A stretch of DNA of 64,000 nucleotides from NCBI GenBank assembly GCA_025093985.1, contig JACAAK010000004.1, positions 3,534,001 to 3,598,000 of the forward strand. The letters run 5' to 3'. The position numbers and the translations under genes were made by a program. The notes beneath the pieces were generated by a model. That model was not told the origin of the DNA, searched no databases, and was given only the letters and a program-made list of their open reading frames with translations. Positions 1-12,400 of this stretch are shown here, piece after piece. Origin of the DNA: Calvatia gigantea (taxonomy: Eukaryota > Basidiomycota > Agaricomycetes > Agaricales > Lycoperdaceae). The first letter of the stretch is position 1. Each line of letters opens with the position of its first letter.

Positions 1-25
1 CATGGATTCAAGTACAATTTTATAG

Positions 26-857
26 AGTGTCTCGGCTTTGACAACGTTCTTCTTCCTTATGGCGCGTCACCCGGATGTACAAGAACGGGCTCGAAAAGAA
101 ATCGATCAGGTGCTGCAAGGCGACATGGCGACTCACGAACATCAGTCCTCCCTTTCATATGTCAGGGCAATGATCAAGGAAATCATGCGTTGGAACCCTG
201 TCGCACCATTAGGCGAGTTACATCAGTTTTGAAAAGAAATAAAGGGCGAGAATGATGTTTCTCCTTTCAGGGATACCACATTCAGTGACTCAAGACGACT
301 ACTTTGAAGGGTACCACATCCCAAAAGGCACCCGTGTCACAGCTAATATCTGGTAAGTACATTAAAATTATACGCTGAGGCTCATTTACGAGGTTCATAC
401 AAGGGCCATGGCTCACGACGAAAAGGTGTACCCAAACCCGTCGGTTTTTGACCCAGAGCGCTTCCTCAGGGAGAACCAGCAGTTAGACCCCAATAAATTC
501 GTCTTTGGGTTCGGCCGTCGGATATGCCCAGGTAAGCCTCAACCTCTTCTTATCTACAATAGAAACCAACACCAAGGGTGATCAGGAATGCATCTGGCGG
601 AAACCTCAATCTTCTTGAACGTGACCAATATCCTCGCCAACTTCGTTACTTTCAAAGCAAGTCGGGGAAGACGGAAGGGAGATTGAGCCAGAAGCACATT
701 GGTCCACGGGTCCAACTTCGTAGGTGGAAAAATGGTGACAGCGTTGTTCGAGGTTATTAACGAAGCGGGTGATAGTCACCTCAAACTATTCCCCTGCGTC
801 ATAACGCCGCGTTCGCCAGACGCACTTCGGTCACTGCTATTTGAAAGTGACGGCTGA
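26..857 (+). CDS. Cytochrome P450, 3' part (gene enters from left edge; one frame break)
   Basis: Heme-thiolate monooxygenase, C-terminal part only. Exons by frame and splice signals: 26-212, 271-352, 404-531, 586-719, 776-857. Exon 1 starts with VSALTTFF (end of helix I) and holds KEIMRWNP, the K-helix ExxR; exon 3 has FDPERF and the heme loop [10 protein letters not shown], with Cys as the iron ligand. The last exon ends in a typical [15 protein letters not shown] tail. The pattern resembles fungal CYP families that act on secondary metabolites or xenobiotics (family knowledge); the substrate is unknown. The first intron (213-270) uses a GC donor (AG|GCGAGT). Between about 645 and 670 the frame changes: [10 protein letters not shown] is in one frame and [10 protein letters not shown] in the next, without an intron. 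This is either a one-base sequence error or an inactivating frameshift. Confidence 0.88.
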
Positions 858-1905
858 AGCTCTAAATCTTGGAGTAGGACTTGCTGAGATATCTTAACCA
901 ATACTCGCACAGCAAATACTCGAAAGAAATCAAACATTATACCCTCATTCGGTTCCGTTACATTTGCATCTTGTACATAATCTTCGAGGCCTCCAGGTAA
1001 AGTATCGCGTGCTGTTATCAACCACACTACACAGAAAACATGTTTTATTAACCAACTGACGGTCAACCAATGGTGGCAAAACGGGGTGTAAAAGAGTTAC
1101 TGCAAGGGTAACGTTGCCAGTTTAGTTTGCGAGGGATGTCTAAATAATCCCAGGCCCCAACTCGTCTCAAGTTATGTGCACATAAAGTAGTGGTACACCG
1201 GATTGGATTGTTTAATTCTTCGGCATTGAGGGCGAGGTCGTTGTAGGTTGTTTGAATGGACGAGGTGAACGATAACAAGGCAGGAATAAATAGGAAAGGG
1301 CTTGCTTTATAATTACAAGGCGAGCGATGACACAAGACCAAGTAAATAAGTTCGATTTTATAATATACTTATAGTCGACAGCGCATAGCAGGGGATTAGA
1401 AACGTCCCAACCTGGCTGCCCAAGTCACGGACGCAAACAGAGTGAAGTAAAGTTATAAACAAAAGTGATAGTACTGGTAAGAAAAAAGCCACGAAAGAAA
1501 CCGGAAGAGAGTAACGCAAGGCTGCACAGAGGTGGAAAAAGGAGAAGGCGACACAACGGTAATACAAACATATCAAAAAGCGAGACTGGACGCGAGGAGA
1601 GGGAGGTACAGACTAGAAACTACTAAAAGTAAACACACAAACATGCGGCACGAACAGACAATTCCGAGAAGCGAGTCATCGCGCAAAACAACACAAACGA
1701 AATAGAACAACACACGCCCCATTATGGAGAGAGCATATGATAGTTTGACAGAGGCTCATGCTATTCAGTGCGAGCCTCGGGGTTTCAAAAAGGGAGAAAA
1801 AATATAGGAGGTGAAGCTCCAAACCAACAGAATGAAGCGAGCCAAAAGGTCCAGTGAAAACACGATAGGGGCGGTGGATTGAAAGCAGTCACCACGCATA
1901 CAACC
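858..1905. other. Convergent intergenic region
   Basis: It lies between the 3' end of the P450 (+) and the 3' end of the RRM gene (-). Both 3' UTRs should fall here. The short ORFs have no recognisable motifs and no coherent exon pattern. Purine-rich stretches around 1420-1800 are the only compositional feature seen. Confidence 0.6.
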
Positions 1906-4741
1906 TTAATTAGGCGAAGAAGGCTTGTGGTATGAAAATGAGAGGTCAGGTGATACCTCACTCCGTATGCGGGGACGATCTAAGTCAAGACTGGCGAGAG
2001 TACCGTTGAGGTCTTCTAAATCATCACGATCAGCCTCTGCGCGGTGGATTGACACCGCCGGGGTGTGACCAGGAAGAGAGTGGGAGATTGGTTCCTGACG
2101 GCCGAGGGTCCTATCCGGCATGTCGAAATAGCTTCCGTAACGCGAGGTGCTGGGTGGGCGACCGGATGGCGAGATCTTTCCAGTAGCAGGGGCTCCTTTC
2201 GGGGATTTGAGATCCTGTACCACCAATTGATGTGGATAGAAGCCGGGCGCATATGCCCTGGATAGGTGGGGCAGTGCTTCAGAACGAGTATATGAGGGCG
2301 CCTCTCGTAAGTTTACTTCTTCGTTAAAGGTGTTAGGATCCGGCGAGAATGGAGAGAAGTTGGAAAGTGCGCGATGGAGATCGGGCGGGGGTAAATAACC
2401 AGCGGAAGCATAGGAATCGCTGGCCTGAAGACCATCAAGTCCTGGTCTTGGCCCAAGATTGGAGGTAACGTTCACCGCGAAAGGGCCGTTGGCATTCGCG
2501 TTAGGGGGGTTCATCTCATTGGTCGCACCAGGTATCGGTAGTACGTAACCTTGCTGGCTAAGTTTAGATAGTAACTGAAGAGCTTGATCCGGGGTCATAG
2601 AAGTGTTGGTAGGTGAAGTGGGCGTTGAATAGTAGGACTGTAGTGCGGCGGCTTGTGCTGCCTGAGCAGCAGCCTGGGCGGCTTTATCTAGATAAAGCTG
2701 GTTACTACTGGTAATGCGGAAACATTTAGCGCGCTTACATTGGCTGCGACCCCAGCTTAAACGAATGCGGCTACCACCAATAGGGAACCCTTGCATCTTC
2801 TCAATTGCGCGTTCGGCATCCGCCTTGCGCACAAACTGGACGAAACCGCAGTGCTTGCCCACAGGAACCTTCACCTAAGAGGCGTGAGACGGGTCATAAC
2901 CAAATAAGAAAAAGCATACATAATGGATATCGCCGAAAGGAGCGAAGAAGGTCCGGAGTGTTTCCTCAGATATCAAGGGAGACAAACCTCCAACAAACAC
3001 GGTTGTATTATATGGGTCCGTGGAGGTGAGCTGCTCGCCATTTGGTCCGATGAGGTTGCTTAGGATAGCCCTTGCCTGTGCATGGTGCTTCCACGACTCC
3101 TCGTTGATGAGGTACCCGTCGTTTTGACCAAGTAGCTGTCGGAGTTGAGTCTCGCTAATTTGTGATGGGACATTTGATCCGTTGTTGAAACCCGCGCTGT
3201 TCCCGTCTTTTCCAGAAAAACCCTGTGGGAACTAGTTATAATGACTCAACCCACCAAAAATTCATTGTGACAGAGATCAGCTTACATTAGATGTTGTGCC
3301 TGAACTCAAGGAGGCACCAGAACTTGAACCACCAAGGGAGATGCTGGAAGATGACCCCTGAACCGAGCTACTTCCAAGGGAATTGTTTGAGTTTGTGGCC
3401 GCGATGGGAGCGGAAACGCTTTTGGTTTGGGTGCCAGCAGAGAGCGGGAGAGCGACCGTCACTGATTGACTATCAACGGTCGGTAGGGGGGGGTTGAATG
3501 TTCCATGGGGGAATTCTGATGGCAGGGGAGGTTTGAACTTGGCGGTAGCCGGGGAGATGCGCACTGTAATTTTTGGTGAATATATGCACCGCATATAAGG
3601 ATAGAAACGTACTGGGACGCGACAAGCAGTAAAGGCCATGCATTTCAATCAAAGCCCGTTGTTGATCAGCTTCATCAGTGAACCTAATAACACGCAATCA
3701 ACTCCCGACAATGGCCAAGCAAGTGGGAAAGTCATACCGTACAAATCCATACCCTCGAGATACGCCTGTGACAGGATCAAGCATAATCTTTGCGCTCTTG
3801 CAGCTAAGGAACGGTCGAATGAACTTGGGTTCTCGGTCATTGCGCAAACCAAGGACAGGGTTGCGGAAAACGGCTACAAGATCGGAGTTGGATGTCTCTG
3901 GGGCAAGGTCGCCAACGAAAATGCTATATTCCTTCTGGTACTGCTGAGAATTTGCGGGATATGCGGGGGACGCAGTCGGTGGGTATGCACTAGCAGATGG
4001 CGGAGGACCAGCCGGGGCCCAATTGAGGGCAAAAGGCTTGGAAGAATTGGGCATGGTCATTGCGCTGTCTTTACCATTGTTGTTAATCTGGGCGAGAATT
4101 GATGCAGCGTGGGCGGGCGTTGGGAAAGTCAGGAAACAGTAGCCGGGGTTGTTAGCTTGTTGGCCGGTGTTTGGATCAGGAGCTGGATGGGGAATTTTGA
4201 TATTGACGGGATCCCAACCCATGAGACTGCAAACCTGCTTGGCGTACTCTTCATCCATCCACGGCTCGAAGTTTCCCCAGAGTAGTGTTGAGCGGGATAA
4301 ATGGTTGGCGGAGTTCGGCAGGAGCGTCGGGCCGGTAGACTGCGCCTGGCGGGAAGGGATATCTCTGTCGGGAATGGGAGGTGACTGATAAAGGGTGCCC
4401 TGTTCGTGGATAGGGGAGTGGGACTGGGGAGAGGGAGGGGAACGGTAGAGATGGTGGTGGTTGAAGGGAGAGATGGAGTGTGGGCCAACGAGGTTAGGAT
4501 TGGATCTATTTGGTCCCATTGTAAAGTCTATCCCATTCCCGTGTTCTCGTTCATTCTGCCCAAGAGGGTGTATTTGTGGCGAGCTGAACCCAGAATATCT
4601 CCCCATACCCTGTGATCCTCCCCGATCTTTCCTTTGTGACATCAACGCTGCAATCTCCGCTTCCCTGTCGCTGCTCCTGCGGTATTCAGAACTGTTGAAC
4701 CTCGAAGCGAACTCGATGTCTTTCGTGTCGACGCGAGACAT
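1906..4741 (-). CDS. Three-RRM RNA-binding protein, Csx1/Ngr1/TIA-1-like
   Basis: Likely cytoplasmic/nuclear mRNA-binding protein of the Nam8/Ngr1/Csx1 group, which controls mRNA stability and splicing (family knowledge). The start ATG at 4741 gives MSRVDTKD, followed by a low-complexity N-terminus rich in Ser, Pro and His. RRM1 begins at STLLWGNFEPW; RRM2 carries IFVGDLAPET (RNP2) and SRGYGFVRF (RNP1, split by an intron); RRM3 carries VFVGGLSP (RNP2) and KHCGFVQF (RNP1). The C-terminus is Ala/Gln-rich then Ser/Pro-rich. Introns read on the minus strand: 3683-3737, 3564-3612, 3223-3285 and 2875-2919; 2688-2738 is a likely fifth (51 nt, a multiple of three, so retention would keep the frame). 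All joins keep the frame, so the gene looks intact. It is divergent from the RasGAP gene. Confidence 0.9.
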
Positions 4742-6421
4742 GGTCTATCGTCCGAGAGATAATATGACACTGATGGGATGCCGTAACACTGGTCAGAACG
4801 AGGCTGGAGTGATAGCAAGCAGCACAATCGGAGGAAAAAGAATGTTTCTCCTTGGATTGCGTGAATATAAAGAGAGAATGGGTGAGCGTAGTGATAGAGG
4901 TGGACACGACAACTGGAAAAAAATCTCAATGGGGAAGGAAAGAAAGCGAAGAAACGGATTGCAACAGCGGATCGACTGGAAGAACAATCAAAAAGCAACA
5001 GCAAGACGCAGCAAGACTGATTTTCACCAGCAATGGGTGCCAAAAGAGGGTGGGTGTGGGCGGGCTCAGAGTAGATCAACGATAAGAGGTCTGGTCGGAT
5101 CGACGTGGGCGTTGCGAGGCCGGCAGCCCAGTTTCAAATTGCGGAGTCAAGAAAATCGTAGGGAATTCCCGCGCTCCCCCTGACTCGGTCCACATCGTCG
5201 GTCCTTACTGTCCTTCCATCTTCAAGGTCTCCAGCTGTAAGACGTGTCGAATAGCTTGATCCCTTTGTTCAGCTGCCTTCGCTCGGTCACTGGGCTGTTC
5301 TGCCAGGTTTGGTTACTTACATTACTCCATCCGCATTGTTTTCGTATTCTGGCACATGGAAAGTTAGTATCCTCTCTGCACATTTTGAGCGAACAATGGG
5401 GTGATGGCAGAAGAGGGTGAAGGTACTGATGAAACTAGTGCCTGTCAACTTAGTCCTGGGATGCTTCTTCAGTTTGTATATTACTGTGGGTCCAGTGGCT
5501 GTGCTCGTTTCTTGCCAACAACGGTGATTTTTTTCTGATGGGTTATCCATAATTGTCTCGCACACCATCAGGACAACCATCGACTAGTTCAACACATGCA
5601 GCACACAATGTCAAATGAATGACTACAGTGATGAGCACAGCTTGCTCGTTTATCCATCGTGTAACTAGGGCCATTTGGTAAACAATGGGGGCGTATCTTT
5701 CCGGGTTTGGACCACTCGCTTCACAGTTCCATTTTGATCACAGCCCGTGAGATTAACGTAAGGGTCCTCTTGGTGTTGGACGCCACGCGAAAACGTACCC
5801 GTTGTCTCGTTGGGGTAGAACAGGGTCAGCACCACGACGTCAAATTATTCTGAGCTAGACCTACCTCTTGCCCGGCCAGAGGATAGATCCCAAAGCTCAA
5901 GCATCGATCTGGACGGCGAAATTGCCGAATAAGTAGACCTGCCAAATGCAAATGTCACTTTGTGCTGTCGCACACAAATACGTCAATAAACACCGAAGTT
6001 CAGGGAATTGTAGTGACAGCGGTGGTTCGATAAGTAACCAAGTCAGAGTCAAACGCAAGCCTGCCCCTACTTTGTGCTGTCATGCTGAATAGCCAGCTCT
6101 GAAATCTTGGACTATTTTTTTTGTTGGGTAAATTGCGATCAATATCAATGCATTGATCATCCATTTGGTGCTGGACTGTTGCTGAGTCATCCATCAGGGC
6201 CAAAATCAATAGCACCGTGTCCAAGTTCTCAGTCATTGATTGACTTATCCTCCGTGGCTTGACTTCTCCATCGCCAGGGGTTACTCTCTCATTCTAGTCC
6301 CCGTCCTCTTTTCCTACAACCATCACGACATAATTATCCAGGAAAACGTCTCCTGGTCACCGTGGATTACGCGTCGCTGCTCGACAAATTGCCTGGTGGA
6401 GGTGGTAGAGCAGCTACGAAT
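4742..6421. other. Divergent intergenic region with both promoters
   Basis: About 1.7 kb between the RRM gene start (-) and the RasGAP start (+). A long plus-strand ORF at 4461-5183 is antisense to the RRM gene 5' end and lacks motifs. A minus ORF at 5317-5580 has no recognisable content. Open codons just upstream of 6422 (from 6263) could be a 5' coding extension of the RasGAP gene, but no in-frame ATG is present there. Confidence 0.55.
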
Positions 6422-9400
6422 ATGCCTCGCCGAACTTCTGGACCAGCTGGTCCTTCCCATGGATCATCCACGAGTCTCTCTGCAGCTTCCCGCTTGCAAA
6501 AAATTGGAGAGTCCGGCACTACTCTTATAACTTCACAGCCAACTCTCACGGGCTCCCACCAGCCGTCACAAATAACAATGGAGATAAATGGTAATCGCTA
6601 CCAGAAAGTTGTAACAGTGTTGGCGAACAGACTACGGAACAAGGTGTGCAACAACTTCCAATTTCATCTAGACAAGAGCCTAAACCTTTTTTCATCGTAG
6701 CTTCCGTGTAATTCTGGACACACCTTAGATGCCGTCGAAGCTGATGAAATTGTGCAAGAAGCTATCGATGCTCTGACGGATCTCTCGCACGACGCATTGC
6801 CCGTAATAGCATGGACATTAGGCAACATTTTGGACACACTTTCCAAGGTATTCGTTCCTCCCCCCAATACACCACCACCTTTGTTCATGATTACATAACA
6901 GCAAGTAGACGAGCATGGGCAATTCTCCCTCGAAACACTCCAATCCCAACTTTTCGTGCTCAAGGTCTTATCCGTCAATCTAGCTTCCCGTCTTGCACCA
7001 GGCGTCCGTTCACCGACCCACTCCGCCGCAGCCTCGTCCTACTTAGCACCAAACTCCCCAACAATCCCCTCTTTCCAACAACGCCGACGGCAAACATCAT
7101 CAGAGTACTCTGAAGTAGCATCATTACCGTCAGACATCACACCTCTCGAAGAACGATGTGCACGCTATGTTCTCAGCATCATTCTCATTTTCCTCCGGCA
7201 AACAGCCCCCGCAGAAGTTCCTCTTATCCTTCCTTCCAAAACTTCTGACATCACATTTCGTGATTTCGAGACGGAACCAGCAGTTCAACAAGAACTGCCT
7301 AGTGACGTTGCTGATCACGTCATCCACCCCCAGCCGCATCTGAGGACACAGGCATCTTCAGGTTCAGTTCTCTCCGGAAAAATGAGCATCAGCTCCACCA
7401 TACGCATCCCCGCCGCCCAGATGAAGTATGAGAAAACCCATATGTCGCTGGTCAAGTCAAGAACCGCTGTCACTGCACTCATTGCAGAGTTTTCCGGTCG
7501 CATCATTTTCAGCATATCCGTGTCGAATTGGAACACCGTTTTCGAGCGACTCAGGACGAAAATTAGAGCTTTGGCTAATAAGCCCGATGAAATCTCGGAC
7601 CTTACAGATTTGCAGTTGTTGGCCTACATCATTTTTGATAGGCCACGACTTGTCCAAGTTCTCAATGGTGAGTATCCCCCTCTCTGGGTCGTAATTTTCG
7701 TCACTGAAGGGACTCGAAATAGAGCTTTCGTCTTTGCTGGTGAATATGGGTCGTGAGGCCCAAATAGCCATCGCAACTCCCCTCCGATCTGCTATCTGGA
7801 ATTGGATCGAATACCACCCAAGAGAATTCAACGAAATCATCCGAACTCGAGCGAAAACCGAAGGGGCTCCTGAACGTGTCTTTGATTTACTCTTCTCAAA
7901 GCTTAGAACTGGAGATGAGCGGGTTATATGGCCCACCCTCACAGCATTATGTTGTATGATTTCTGAGAGGCTCGCGACGGATCATATCCAGTACAGCGGG
8001 AATGGATACAGAGTCTCGAGAAAGGTATCTCCATAACGTGGTTTTCGGGTATTTCCATTTACAAAGATTTACAGGACTTGAGATTCCTTCAGGACTTGCT
8101 GAAAGTAACGAGCTCCCCAGGCGCATGGAAGTATTCCGAAGCTGCTTTGGTGTGTTCTGTGGATCTTTGCCGCGGAGCGACTTTCGCTGCGGTTGAAGAT
8201 GATGAGGAAGTGCCTTTGCGCTTGCTTGCTATTGACGTTGCTCACGAAATTAAGGTATCTCAAACCCCACGTTAACATCTGTGCGTTCAGTTTATTGACT
8301 CTCGACTCAATAGGGTGCTCTTAGTCAGATTGCACAGAAGATCCCCGGTCGCCAGAGTATTTGGGAGGCAGAGGAGATCGATGTGGTGTTGTATGCCAAT
8401 GTGTTGGTCACCGTATACCGGTTCTTAGCGCCTGAGGAGTCCCTGCCGTTGGTCAAAGAGTGGATGGAACCGACGCGCTCGGATGCTGTCAAGATTTGTG
8501 CCGTGAGGGCCTGTTTGACTTTAGCGCAGGAGGTGAGTAAAATATATGCTAGATTGTGTTCTGTGCACACTGTTCATGATTCCAGGCGTCATGCTTCCCT
8601 TGGCAACGCCCACTCGAACCTCTACGTGAAGCAATGGCTAAACGCTGTAGAGAAGTCTTCAAAACCCTCGGTCACCGACGTCCTGAACTCGATCAATGGG
8701 GAGCCATGAAACGACCCGACGCATATCCCAAAGCCAAACGTGCCGTATCCGAAGCTCTGACTGATCGCGAGTTGCTAATGTTAGGAATCCTGTCCCTGTG
8801 GCGAGTTGACCCCGCATTCCATACAACCGGAGCTTCCTCAACGGATTTAGAGGAATGGGTCGCTGTTGTAGTGAAGATTTGGGAAGCGCCTGTGGATAAT
8901 TCGGTCAAGGTTTCAACGACAACTTGCCTTTGCCGGTTGGCCATGAATACGTTTAGGGCATCGCCCTCGGCTCCGCATTTCCCTTTGATGTCAAAACTCA
9001 TCAAAACCTCGTTGTGCGTTCCAGATGTTGGGCTACGGATTAGTGGCTAATGGTAGTTTTTTAGACCTGCAACTTTACTCAGTGTTTCTGTCCATCTGCT
9101 ACGTGCACGTGAGGATATCGAGCTGCAACATTTATGGGTCGCACTAGCGCTGCAAGTACTCGAACTCTACCTTGTTAGAATTGAAGTAAGCTCTGGTTTT
9201 TATTACCCTTAGGTCCCCGTTATTTAGGCTTTATATTTCCAGGGTCAACACGTGAAAGAAATCCAACTCGACGCGGACCGGGTACCTGCCTTCGTCATGG
9301 CAGAGATCGCCTTCACAGTTACCCTGACCTCGTCGAATAACACCATCTCTCAAATGGCCGCCAAGGGTCTGAGGAACTTGGCAATTATCCAGCGCCAGCC

Positions 9401-12400
9401 GGATGCCCCGCAGGTTGATTTCCTCTCAGCGGAGGATTATGCCAAGCGTGCTCGTGTATATGACCAATTAGGAGATCCAAAAGTTACTGTTGTCGGTGAG
9501 CTTCAGCCAACTGCTGGCCTTCGACATTGTTCACAGGGACTCGTGCAGGTCGTGTTGGACATCAGAAGCGCATTCGCAAATATCTGCGGTTACTGGCTCC
9601 GTGTCCAGCGATTGATGTCATGGTGTGGAATGAGTGCCATAAACGCTGGAAGATGTTGACCGAGCCTGCACTTGACATGGTCCGGGATCCTGGTCGGCCG
9701 TTTAGGGTAGCAGTTGGTCCGAACTGGAAGAGCCAGGTAAAGATCGTGAATTCTGGTTAACCATAACGGCATATTAATGAGAACCAGGATTTAAAATTCC
9801 AGTGGCACAACCTGTCTCTATACCTTGCTGCCTTCGGTGGTATATGTTTAGAGAACACAAGGGAAGCGAGGAACAAACTCATTTCAATCATCCCGTACAA
9901 GTACTTGCCGGACGAGTTGATGGGAATGGAGGATATCTATGCCTATCTGGGCCCGTTCCTATCAGATCTAAACAAAATTTTGACCGTTCCAGATGTTGCC
10001 ACGAGGGATATTGCGAGGGATGCCCTTGGAGCGGAGCTGCATCCAAGGCTGTATTCAAAAGTATTGAAGACTTTGGATGAGTAAGTGCCTAATCTTAAAA
10101 TACACGATCAACACTGATGTTGGTTCTCGCGGTAGCACAACTCACGCATATGAAAATGAGGCATATAACCAACTTTCGGACGATTACTTATTATTTTTGG
10201 AGCAGGTCAGTCCAGAATCTTCGTATAATATGGACGCTGTTTAATTCCACACTAGTTCATTGCCATCCTCAAACTAATCCTCGAGAATGAGCGACACCTA
10301 GAAGAGAAGATGACTTTCGATATCAGCTCTATCCTCATGTCATTATCATCCATGATTTCGCGTTGCGTTGGGTCTCAGACTTTCCGTCTGAGGATGAAGT
10401 TCTGCAGCCTCTGTGACAGCATCTGCACGCGAACTGATACTTTTATTTTGAGGAAGGAGAGTCCCACGAGACAGAATATCATTGAGCTGTTGATGGAGTG
10501 GATTGAGACTACGGTTTCTGTGCGTCCCCTTTCAATTAAAACTGATGATACGAGGCTTACAATGGCAACCAGGAGGCCGGTCGAGATGGCCAACTGGACG
10601 AGTTTAATACTGCCTGCTTGAAAACTTTGGTTAAGCTCCTTGACAAGTTCCAGTTGAGATTTACAGATACGCTCAACGCTGGCGACGATACAATCCACGT
10701 CATCTCAAGAGAGTTTAACAAGTATTCGCATACGCTGCTCCAGTTTTTGGAGATGTATCAGCCTGTTTATACTGTACTTGAGCCGCCTCATTCTGACAAC
10801 CGATTCACTGACTCAACGTTTTGGCAGGTTGTAGATTCGGATGATGAATCAGAATATATGAACGTCGAGGTACGGTTGCAGCCGACCGTGAATCCGTATT
10901 GGTGTTTAACAGCCTGATAGCGGTTGCAGGGAGGTTCACAACGAGAGATCGAAATTCGCGAACTCGTGATCACCGGCCTAGCTAACCTTGTTGGCGCCAA
11001 CAGCGAAATTGGGTTCAAACAATGTCTTCCACTCGCATTTGACCAAGACAAGCGAAAGAGGGTCATTTTCGCTCATGTTTTTGCAAGAGTGATTGGGCAA
11101 GGTACCACATTTGTTGCCGAGGAGCGGACTACGGCCCAGAGTCGCAATGCCCGACTGAACGAGGTATGTCAGTTTTCAAAGAAATTAACCAGCGAGTCTA
11201 ACACGCTCGTCGCCTGCAGTTGGTTCGGGGATCCAAGGTTAGTGAATTTGCTGTTAGGAATAATGAAGCAAGGCTAAATCACTTTAGCTTGCACTTGCCC
11301 TCACAATCGTTGAAGTGTGCCCCTTCTCCGAGGATGACATGATGATTTTCGTCTTGCTCAATATTTTCGACACTCGTACAACTCTCATGAGCTTCCTCAA
11401 AGCCCTCGTCGATAACGAGATTACCCAAGCCGACAGTGAATCCTCACTTTTCCGCCGTAATTCAGTTGGCAACAAACTTCTCTCCGCCTTTGCCAAGATT
11501 CATGGATACAACTATCTTAGGAATCTGATAGCCCCTCTCGTTGAATTCATGGGAGAGTTCCCTCCTGGGCATAGCTATGAAATGGACCCGAACAAAGCGA
11601 AGGAGCAGGACCTGCCCGGGAACCAACGCACGGTCGAGTACGCAGCATCCAAATTCCTGAGCTTGATGACCTCTTCCCTTCCGCAGTTGCCCCCGTAAGT
11701 TTTCTTAACCAATGTATGTGTTCCTTACTAAGCCAGACCTTACAGGATGCTGCGCGAGATTTCTGCATACATTTCTGCCAGAGTGTAAGATCCTATCCTA
11801 TATGTGGCCACCTGATCATTGAACAGTTGACAGGTCGGAGATTTGGCCAACGGCCAAGTTCGCAGTTATGGGAGCGTTCATTTTCCTAAGGTTTGCCACC
11901 CCGCTTCGTCGGTCCATGTTGTCTCAAACTTCTCCAGATTTATCACACCTGCCGTTGTTGCGCCGGAAAATGTCGATATCGAGCTACCAGTTGAGAATCG
12001 CGCGACAATGCGCCGCGGCCTTATGGTCGTCGCCAAGATCCTTCAGAATCTCGCCAACAATATTTTCTTTGGGAAAGAAGCACACATGACGGTCTTGAAC
12101 AAGTTTTTAGAGGGTCAGATTGCGAATGTCACACGTTTCCTGAGCGAGATACATGTGAGTCAACTTTTCCCGCCTTCCTCAACAATCCACTGATCAGTCG
12201 TAAGAAATCTCCCCTTTCCACTTTGGAGTGTGACGACCTATGGCAAGGAACGATCGGTGACGACACGGATACGATCGTGTTACACCGATTCTTAGATCGA
12301 CATGCAGATAAGATCGGGAAGGAATTGTTGAGCATGTCAAGGCCAACTCCAGAGGGTGACCCCTCAGCGTTAAACGGCAAACGTGCATGGGATGAGTTAT

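Noticed and set aside
4461..5183. 240-codon plus-strand ORF over the 5' end of the RRM gene
   Set aside because: Antisense to a well-supported conserved gene, no motifs, composition follows the opposite-strand codons and UTR.
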